A stretch of DNA of 64,000 bases. Source: Pycnopodia helianthoides (Eukaryota; Echinodermata; Asteroidea; Forcipulatida; Asteriidae). The notes beneath the pieces are model-generated. The model was given only the letters and a program-made list of their open reading frames with translations. It was not told where the DNA came from and did not search any database. This document shows positions 1-10,293 of this stretch, piece by piece (positions within the stretch are counted from its first letter, which is position 1; each line of letters begins with the position of its first letter). The position numbers were made by a program, and so were the translations under genes. Where the stretch lies: NCBI GenBank assembly GCA_032158295.1, contig CM063254.1, positions 124,001 through 188,000 on the forward strand, written 5' to 3'.

Positions 1-113
1 AAGTTATTTTTTACTGAGCATGCGCAAACATGTAGTCTTAGTTATCAAGCCGTTTACTGATGTGTTATTATGTCCTTGCATGATGCACTATTAGGTTTCG
101 CTGTTTAATGGTA

Positions 114-173
114 ATAATGAAGACTACCATCGAGATAATGAAGACTACCATCGAGATAATGAAGACTACCATC
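114..173. repeat. Short tandem repeat, 21-bp unit x about 2.8
   Basis: The unit ATAATGAAGACTACCATCGAG is repeated head to tail in the PDCD11 intron beyond the last visible exon. Confidence 0.85.
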
Positions 174-355
174 CATAAATGCATTCGCAGTTCATGCTAC
201 ACAAAATAATTTTAAAACCCATTTTGTGATCGTCTTCTTTTATTTTTTTGAAAGGCGGAAAAAAAATTGCCTCATTCAATGAAAAGCGTTTTTTTGCTTC
301 AACATGGATATTTCACAGACCAGTTAGACATAAATGAATGAGTTAAATGACAAAC

Positions 356-3300
356 CTGTCCCATGCTAGGATTGCTAAAGTCAGCCTCCTTGATCCTTGG
401 TTTCTTGGTTATATTGAGAGACAATGAGATGCGTTTTTCTTCAGGCGGGAATGTCTTAGTGACGCGGCACTTGACGACTTGACCCACAGAGTAGGCGCCT
501 CCTGTAACCAGTTCCTGGCCGATGCACAGCTCTGAAGGACGGATCAGCCCTGGAAATTAAAATGAAAATTGACAGACATTGAACTTTTCAAAAAGGATGT
601 AGCATTGCAAAGTGCACTCCCATGAGAAAATACAGCTATCAACAAATTTCAAGTAATACTGTTATGGGGAGGTATATGTAATCTTACTTCTGCTATTTGA
701 GATGTGCAAGAATTTTCTAATTGTCTAGTAACAAACCACAAGGGAAACTGACTGGGTACATTGTTCAATAATTTTGGGTTGAACAAAGAAAAATTTACTT
801 GAGCGGGACATGAACCTGTGACCTCCAGACTAACATGCCAGCGCTCTACCAACTGAGTTATCTAGCCCTATGCTGGCAGTTTCCCTATTTTGTTAATATC
901 TTTGTTTTGGGGTGCCAGTCAGAAGCCATTCAACCTTTAACTGCCATAAAGCCAGGGATCACACCCAAGTTTATGACACAACCTGGGAAGCAGCAGCAGA
1001 GAGATCACTTGAAGAGAGTGCGATTTATTATTTCAAATATCAAGTAATAACCCACAAGGGTAACTGACTGGGTAAATTTTCCAATAATTTTGGGTACACC
1101 ATCAGAAAAGCAAAGGGCCCTCATGGCAACTGGTAACCGGTAATCAACATACCTGTGACATCGTTGTAGAAACGGACGAGGTAACCAAACTCTTTGATTG
1201 TTACAATAAAAGCATGTAGCAACATATCAACTTCAGGTTGGTCATAAGACGTGATGACTGGAAGGGTGGACTCCACTAAACTCTTCTTGTGGGTTAGAAG
1301 AAGACGACGCTTGTCTGCATTTACCAAGAGAACCTTGGGAGTAATTAGACCGAGTCAGACGACGGTTTGCAGTCATTACAAAGAGCAAAGTGTAAACACT
1401 GTCCTATTCGTCTTATTCACATTAATATGGTTAGACCTTAACAAGCCTGGAATTACACGTAGGCCATGGCCTCCATTCCATTGCCCTGTTCTTGGCCTTG
1501 GTGCCCCTTCAAAAGTTTCCCATAGACTTTCCAGATTTTCCAAAGGAAGTGCCCTTTGCAAAATGGAAATGGCCTTTACCTCTCAAAGATGAAATTCCAG
1601 GCCTGCCTTAATTTTCACGATAAGTGGAAAATACCAAATAGTCTGCTCGATGACCCTATAGAGCCCATTGATTTCTGTAGAATTTTCCCCATACTCCCAG
1701 AAATAGACTGTGCAAATCTCGTTCATATTGAAAAGGAGAAAACAACTCAAACGAAGACAATGTTTTTCTATGAATCAAATTTTCTTTAAATTATATCTAT
1801 ACAAAGTTTTTGAAAATACAAATACCCATAGCAACTTATTTTAAACAAAAGTTCAATTTTTAATACAGTACAAATAATTTGTTCAAAATAACGTTCAAAC
1901 AAAATTCAAACATGGGACGAGGATGCTTATTTTTAGAAACCCCTTTTGCCAATCACGCCCAAATTTGTGCGTCCATCACATAGGTTTAATGACAACATGA
2001 CCATCAGTTGAACAAAATTCTTAATTCTTTACAAGTCACCGGAAACGGAGGTTAAGTCTTTTCTCGGGTTTTCTTTATCATTTTGTTGAACTAATTTTTA
2101 CTTTCATGTTGTTTATCACTTAGTATTATTACATGGCCATAAACTAAGTTTAACTCAAATAATTGACAAAACAAAATCCCGCCCGCATAAAACTCCATAT
2201 GGTTTGGACCACAATAGTCCCGGAAGTTTGAACATGCTCGAGATAACAAAAAATAACGTTGGATAGTTACCCTGAGTTGCAGCATCTGATCAACTTTGAA
2301 CTTGGTGTTCGGTTTATGAATGATCACATCCGCCATATGTAAACTGGGCACAAAGCCAGTAACATGAGAAGAGATTTTGATCCGTAGACCTTTCTCTGTG
2401 ACGGCTGACACCATACCCTGAGATGGGGGAAAAAAATTAAAGGTGTATCGAGCAAAGATGTGGAAATGTGGAGTAAGATTAAATTAAGATACATCATCCA
2501 ATTTCAGTTGAATAAACATTTTTAAGTCATAAGGTACACCAATTAAACACAAATCAAAGCTTTTTTATTGACAAATTACAATTACATTGGTTTCTTGGCA
2601 CAACTAATTACATTTTTTTGGTTTTTAATAAATAAATTTGTTTTCTGAACCTAGTTTTACCTTTGACTCATGTTTTAGCCATTTGTGTTTAGTTGCATTT
2701 GTTCCCCAAAAAACCCACTAAACCAGGGATGTGATTCCTCCGTTTTTTACCGGAAATCCGTTTTTTTTTGCCCCAAAAGTTTACTAAAGTGTGAATCGTG
2801 TAAATCCGGTTAGAAAATAGGGGGGTAGAATATATAGAGCGCGGTCGCGATAGATTTGGTTTGCGCTAAAACCTTTGACAATGGATGAACTGGTAACAAG
2901 TCAAGTGGAGTCAAGTACCCAGTAAAAACCAATAGCGTGCGCGCAGTTAAGCACGTGCGGTCCAGACTACAAAAAAGTCCATTTGCTTGTGCACCTCGAG
3001 TGTGCATATCGCGTGAACAAACGTGTGTAGTGACGATCCATTACTAATCCAAAATGTTGTTTTTGATTTTGCCGATGGAAGACCTGTCACTGTCAGTGCG
3101 ATTGGGAGATATAGGCAAAGGAATTCAAGAACAAGTTCCCATGGAACTGGTTGGAAGAAAGTGTCAGTGACAGCACGCTTGGCACGTAAGGCACAATAGT
3201 TTTGCTATGCTTTGTTATGAGTGTGTGTATGTTTTTGTTGAATTTTTTTGTGTAAAGCTATTGCAACAATCATACTGTCACTAGTTGTGTCGACTGTAGT

Positions 3301-6300
3301 CAGCAACAAATTATCTTGAATGTACATTTTTATGGATTCATATTATCTAAACAGGGTTCTCTGTCAACATGCACAAGCTACCGTGCAAATTGCGGCTCCA
3401 TGTAGCGATGCGGCCAAGACGAGTTTTTTTTTTTTCGAGATCAAGTTCACAAAAATAGGAAGATAAAACCATACATAACGCCCCAGATTGCAGAGTTTGG
3501 GCTTTTAAAACCCAAGTAAAAAAAACAAAGACTTTGCTTTCTACATGTATGTGTACGTAACTGCAGTTTATTTTTACACTAGTTGTACTAGCTAGTCATT
3601 CATTACGTGCAGTTTCAAACCGTTGTATGGAAACAAAGTTAACTTTAAAAACATGTTGGAATTACAAAAAAATGCTCTTAACAGACCACAAGAAGCCCTA
3701 AAGTGCATCACAGAGCATGTATACTTAAACAAAATTCTGGGCCTTTCAGCGGGCCCCGGACCCCACACCACATAGGCTTCGCACTCGCAAGCTTTTGCGC
3801 TTGCGCTCACAGTTCAGGTTTTTTTTTCAACAGACTATCACATCCTTGACTAAACCTATTTATAAACCCTAACAGAATTGAGAGTTTAAAAACCCAAATA
3901 ATGCAGACTTTCCTAAAATTGAAAATCAATTGCCCAACCAGGGGTGTGGTTTTAACAAAAACTACAAATCTAGTCTGGATTTGTGCTTGGTCTGAAAAAT
4001 CATAACTTCTGAACCTCATTTTGAAATAACAAAAAATCCTCTGCATGTAACACAGATAAGGTTTGGCCATTTCTATGAGAAAAAAGCAGGAAATTTCCTG
4101 ACAAATAACACGCTGGCCTACCAATAAAAGTTATTTTATCTACCCTATATTAAAAACCATTCAATACTAAACAGGGGACCAGTTTAACAGCTAGCAATCT
4201 TACCTCAACAATGGCACCAGGCTGAATGTCATGGTAGCCAAGAAATGGCAGCTTTAATATAGAGGTCTTCATGGATACAGTTGCCAAATTGTCCATAAAA
4301 TTGATGTCTAGTACCCGGACTGTTACGTTAGTTCCTACACTGTAGTCACTCGTCGGAGTTTTTACCTTCTTGTCTGATATATGTGGGAGCTGGAATGAGT
4401 CAGAGAACCATTACTGATAAAACTTTGGAACTAAAGTTGTCAAACTCAAACTTCTCTCCTTACTCGATGGGAGATGTTTGGGGACACTCGGTGGCAGCAG
4501 ACTTACAAGGTAAATCCATTGTTTTTGGAAACATTGGAATTTACATGAAGTCTGCTGCACCTGTAAATTTCTTACAAAAAAACACAAATACAAAACCAAA
4601 TATCAAGTAATAAACCACTGTGAGAACTGACTGAGTAAATTTCAACTCAATGTTGGGTCAAACAAAGAAAACACTAATTGAGTGGGATTGGAACCTGTGA
4701 CTTCCAGACTGACGTGCCGGCGCTCTAACAACTGTGCTATTTATCCCTGATGTTGGCCGGCTCCCTATTTTGTCAATATCTTTGTTTAGCTTCTAACGAA
4801 AAGATGGCAAAATAGGAAGACCACCAATATCAGGGCTAAATAGCTCAGCTGGTAGAGTGCAAACACATTAACCTGGAGGTCGAAGGTTCAAATCAGGTAA
4901 ATTTCTCTTTGTACACCCAAACGACAAATAAATACTTACATAAACGAACCCTCTTGATTTTTCATTAAGCTGCACTAACATGCCAAGCTTCTCATCGATA
5001 CTTAAAATCGTTGATTTCTTGATGATTTCACCAATCTTCAAATCCTGAAGGGACAATCGCGTCACCTGATTGACTGGATCAACATGCTCTGGCATCAAAC
5101 TCAAGCCAAGAGATTTACTGTGTGGACAACTGAATATAACACATGCTTTGACCTGAAAATAGTAGTAGAAAAAAATCATCAATGAAAAAGAGGAGCAAAA
5201 AGTGCAACAGATGAAATGGGGACCAGTTCAGTAGATAAATGTCTTTTTACTAGTGACAGAGTACAAGCACTCATCAAGTTTGAAGCCAAGATTTTAATAG
5301 ATGATAAATTTGCATCGGGGATAAAGAATATTATTTATTTTGTTACCCTAACACTGATGTATGTAAAGCACTGAACTCAGTAACAGTACTGAGTATAAAC
5401 AAAAAAAAACAAATAATATTTTTTATTCCTGATGCAAATTTATCATCTGTTAAATTGTTGCGGTACCCATCGCTAAAACATAGGACTCATACTGCCTCTA
5501 GATCTCGATGGTCTAGTTGGTAAGAACATCTGCTCTAGAATGGCAAAGGTCGTGGATTTGAATCCCACCCGAGTAACACGCCTGTGTGTTTTTTTCACAG
5601 AACTCAGGAAAGTATACAGTGCTTTACATACATCGGTGTTAGGGCAAATAGATTTTCTAAGTAATATTTTTAATATAGGTTTTCCCGGCCAATTTCATCA
5701 GAAATCCATTCATTTTAACTCCCGGCTCATCCAATTTAGTTTGAAAACGAATGCTCCGTTGAATCAGCATTCAACAGTCAAAAAGAGTAATTCAATTTCA
5801 CTAGTTTAGCATTCACTAGTCAAATCAGATCATTCAATTTCACTAGGCCGTAAGAATCATTCAATTTCGCAAAAGCCATAAGCAAGACCTGGTCAATCAT
5901 TCAATTTCATTTATGAGCAAACATTTCCCAAAAGTTTGCATTCAAATTCAAATTCAAATTCTACGTTATGTATGCTTTCTTGATCGTACATGTATAGCTG
6001 CCTTTCAAAGGCAGATACTTTAAATGAAACTTATTTGGCATTATCTCCAAGTAAATGCCCAAACAATGTTGGCTAAAAAGATGGCTGCCCGAGGTTGGTC
6101 CAGAGCAGTGAATAATGTAGATTTATAGGGCGAGACGGGTTGAAACATTCAAGAATAACATTAATTTATTTTTAAATTGTATAACAACCCCTTATTGTAA
6201 GATTTTAATTTCCTTTGAAACATTTGTTAAAGTCTAACTTGAAATTGTCCTGACATTAACAGAAAAACAGAGACAACATAACCAGGGCAAACAAAACATA

Positions 6301-9300
6301 TCAAGGCTAAAGCAAAATAATTAGTTTTGCATTTCAAAGTTATCGGGTGTAGACTTAAACTAAAGGAAGGGTAACAACGCAAAAGGAACAACGATTTCAG
6401 TTAAGAAAAAACACATGATGTAAATAATGGTGTAAAATACATGGAAACTCCTCTTACATATGTGCCAGTAAAGGAGCTATAATTCCCATTTTACTCATAA
6501 AGCCAAAACTCATCTTTAATTTGAATGCAAAGAAGTTGAAATTCGTTGCACATAAATGAAAAAGAAAACGCAAACTAGCAGAGAAATCATGTTCGCTTCG
6601 GTGAGTCTTAATTTGAATGCATCAATTGCAAATTGGTAGTAAAACTTCAACTTAAGAATGGTCAAAGTGTAGTCTTGAATGCCCTTAAATGAAATTGAAT
6701 GCATTAAGAGCTAAAAAGAAACCCTAGTTCGAGGGGATTAGGAGAAAATGCATGAAACTGAATGCATGTTAATGAAATTGAATGATTTTTTGCTGAAATT
6801 GGCCGGGAAAACCTATAATAACAATAATAACGTCTTATATCTCACACGTATCTACAAATAAAGTACTCAATGTGTTGAAAAAAGGGAAACCTTTTAAGAT
6901 AGGTTTTTGAAGTTGTTGAAATTTGAAACCGATTTATGTAGCACCTGATAAGGGTTTACAAGGTGCTGCGGCACATTCAGCAGCCACTGCCAGAAACACC
7001 GTGGCAAACCCCCTTCTCTTAGTGATAAGTGTAACTGGGTTCTTCTGTGTGCATTACACAATGAAACAGGACCTACGGCTTTATGTCCCATCTGAAGGAC
7101 GCAGCAATAATGGTTAAGTGTCTTGCTCAAGGACACAGTGTCAAGACCGGGAGCGAGCAACAAGGTTAAAAAGGTTAGGACAAAATTCATGTAAAGTAGT
7201 ACCAAAATGTACAGTTTATGATGTAGGCCATGTTATGGTTTGACTAACGAATGCCACATGACCTACAATCCTCCAATCAAATGACAAGGATCTACTTGGC
7301 TGACAGTTATATAATATTTTATCCATTCATAAAAAAATTATAAAGACGGCACCATGACTCTTACCACTTGTTTCTCTTCATATAAACTCGGACTGTTACT
7401 GTTGTCTTCTAAGTGGGACTGATCGATGAATCCACTAAATGAAGTCAGGAAGCTGACCTTGATGGTATCTTCGCTAATCTAAATCAATTAATCCAAAAAG
7501 ATTGAAAATAAATGTGTCAACCATCCATTAAATACCATTCAATACCATTCACTGTGGTTTTGAATGATAGATAAACTATGCCAGCCTAAAATATGATATC
7601 ATGCGGTGAATGCATCTATACAGTACACAGCCAACACTCCTACTGTCTGACCATTCAGTATTACCACCGTGGTTTTAAATGGTAGACAAACTATGCCAGC
7701 CTAAAAATATGACATCATGTGGTGACTGCATCTACACAGTACATACATGTACAAAGTTAGTTCTGTGCACAGTTGTGTGACTTGAATGATTTCAACTTGT
7801 GGTCAATTCACTGGAAAGTCTAACCAAGAGTAGGAGGGTTAAATTTCAGTTACATAACACTTGGTTGGCAACCTCTATCAGCTAAGCAAATATAAGTCTT
7901 AAACAACTTATTGACTGGCTTCTTCCTGTGTCTCGGATACTAGGAAACCTCAAGGCCCCAGGTACAACAGTCAATGGATTCCATTGGTTGGGTAGACCAT
8001 AGAGAAAGGACAGTGGGTAGACAAAGCCATGAAACACACTTAAAGATCAAAGTTGAATCTCCATAAAAATCAGGCAACTGTCTCTTACCATTTCATGCTT
8101 TGTTCATGTGGCGAAATACTTAACTTAAAGCCAAGCTGCCATCCACAAGAACAACTGATACTAAAGATACTTATGAGAAAACTATCAAATGGAAACTGAA
8201 ATCTTGAAAGAAGATTTTCCCAATTATATTTTACAATATTCTGACAAACCATGAAACTTAATCAAGTCCAAAAACCGACGATGATCTTTGGATGGTATCT
8301 GATGTTCCACATGCTTACATTTGTTACGGTAGCGTTAACTATGGTGCCTGGTAGTAGGCTAGCGAAATGATGTTTTGCCGACTTTGTGGCCTTTGCTTTG
8401 GAAACAGCCGCTGGTTTGGCGGAGAGTACCAATGATCGCCCGTTGGACTTCACTTCCTTTATCTGGCATTTGATTGGCTTGGAGACAAACAGCGGTTGCT
8501 CTGGAAACAAAATTGTTTCTACAGTTATTCAATTGAACATTATCACCAGGACTGTCTAACGGTCCGAATGGACACTCTGGGATGCCAGGTGACAGCCGAC
8601 TTATCTTAAACTGACAAATTAGTTAATGCAATCAAATCAATCTTCAAACATGAACGATTATCTTGGAAATCAAGGCAAGATTTTTATACCTTGGTTACAA
8701 TTCTTTATGTACCACTGTGCATCGCTGTTGCCAAGGAAGCCATGAACGCCAGCTAAACCGGTATCTATCACGTAACCGTGGTCTTCCTTACTAGCAATGC
8801 TTCCAACAAAAGTCTGAAAGAAATACAAAAAAATAAAAGTTAAATGTAATGCCATACACAGGGTAATTTACAGTGCTTTAAAGAACTTGAAATAGCACCA
8901 ACTGTATAAATGATTTATAGGTACAGTTTAACCCTCCTACTATTTGACCATTTAATATTATCCAATAAAAACTTTGCCAGCTTTTGATATGATATCCGGC
9001 CTTGAAATTTACACTGGACCACAGGCCCAAGGCCAATGATTTTAGCATCTGGCCAGTAAACTCAAGTCCGGACATTTGAACATTTTCTGTGAAACTTGTG
9101 AATTTGTTTCAAGAGAACAACATTTGTTGTCCTTTTTGTTTTTATATTTAAATAAAGAATTATGAGCTGTTACCATTCCATTCCGGAGCATGCTAGGACT
9201 GAGTTGAGAATAAATAGCCTGGGGGTCAAGGGTTAGATGTATGCGTTGACGTCCAGACTCAGTTGTCCCTGCTGACTTGACCTTACAGAGGACCAGATCG

Positions 9301-10293
9301 CCAATGGAATAAAGATTCTGCAGATTTGGTACTCCCTGTAGGTTAAGAATAAAACCAATATTTTGTCACCATCACAATAATCTTGGCTGCACCATTTTGG
9401 GAGTCAATGGCACTGTGTGTTATACAGTGTAATTCTAATTTAAGGCAAGGCGGTGTTTACAAACTTACCTGTTGACTCCCAAAAATGTGAGCCATGTTTG
9501 ACATGCTTGCAAAGAGGTTAATAGCTAAACACTAACAGGGAAGGTTAGTTAGTTAGTTAACAACACACAGTATTCTCTGAGTTTTATTGCTATGGTACTT
9601 CACAACCTTTGTCTGCACCTAGGATGTGGAATCATCTTCCTAAGAACATCAGACAATCTCCTTCAGTAGCTGTTTTCAAAGCTTCACTTATAACCTACCT
9701 TCTTTCAGAAGCTTACGTCGCTATGAGCAACGACAGTTGGATTGGCACCTTATACATTTAACGATTGATTGATTTGTTTGATTTTTCTATTTATTCTGGT
9801 TGTAAAGCCAAGGGTTTTCAGAAAAGCAAACTTAATAACTATACAAGCCAGGTATCCCATTGGAGAGAATAAAGGAAGGAAGCTTCAGTTTTAGATGTGG
9901 GAGGAAGACCCCAGAAAATGATTCCAGGGAAAACCCACACAATCAGACAAGGACTGAAGACCCAATCCACATAGTGCCCCCTGGTGGGATTCAAACTGGG
10001 GTCCTAGAGGTGGAAGTCAAGAAAAGAAACAACTGTGCCAACCCCTCTGCCCCCAAAATAAGAAAGCCTGCACTACATTAACACCAAAGTCAACAAAAAT
10101 CAAAATGATTTACCTGAATCTCATCCATTGATTCCATCTGAGCATCTCCTAGTTTTTCCAACAGTTTGGTATAAGACGATGATATGTCAGTGATCTGAAC
10201 GTACCCCGTCATCATATTAGGTAGATTCACCACTATCTCATAATCATGCACCTCTTTAATTGCACCCAGCACTAACAAACCTTCGGATATTGT
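356..10293 (-). CDS. PDCD11: PDCD11 exons 3-12: S1 RNA-binding repeats
   Basis: Ten exons encode successive S1 (OB-fold) modules. Typical GxVxxxxxYGxxVxx-like strands are visible: ILSIDEKLGMLVQLNEKSRG across 4940-5152, RIKISSHVTGFVPSLHMADV in 2271-2417, and FIVTIKEFGYLVRFYNDVTG spanning 1153-1333 into 356-549. Exons 5 and 6 are joined in phase 1 (G + AG gives Glu), and exons 11 and 12 also in phase 1 (G + GG gives Gly). These junctions rebuild the expected family sequence without gaps, which is the main reason for trusting the model. The last visible residues (NPSMGQ, ending at 356) are followed by a GTTTG donor, so the gene continues leftwards. Confidence 0.93.

Noticed and set aside
4834..4898. 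Possible functional tRNA gene
   Set aside because: A and B boxes are present but the acceptor stem and D/T arms do not pair well, and the unit recurs in repeats; it is a SINE head. The same applies to 5501-5572, 25588-25660 and 60570-60645.
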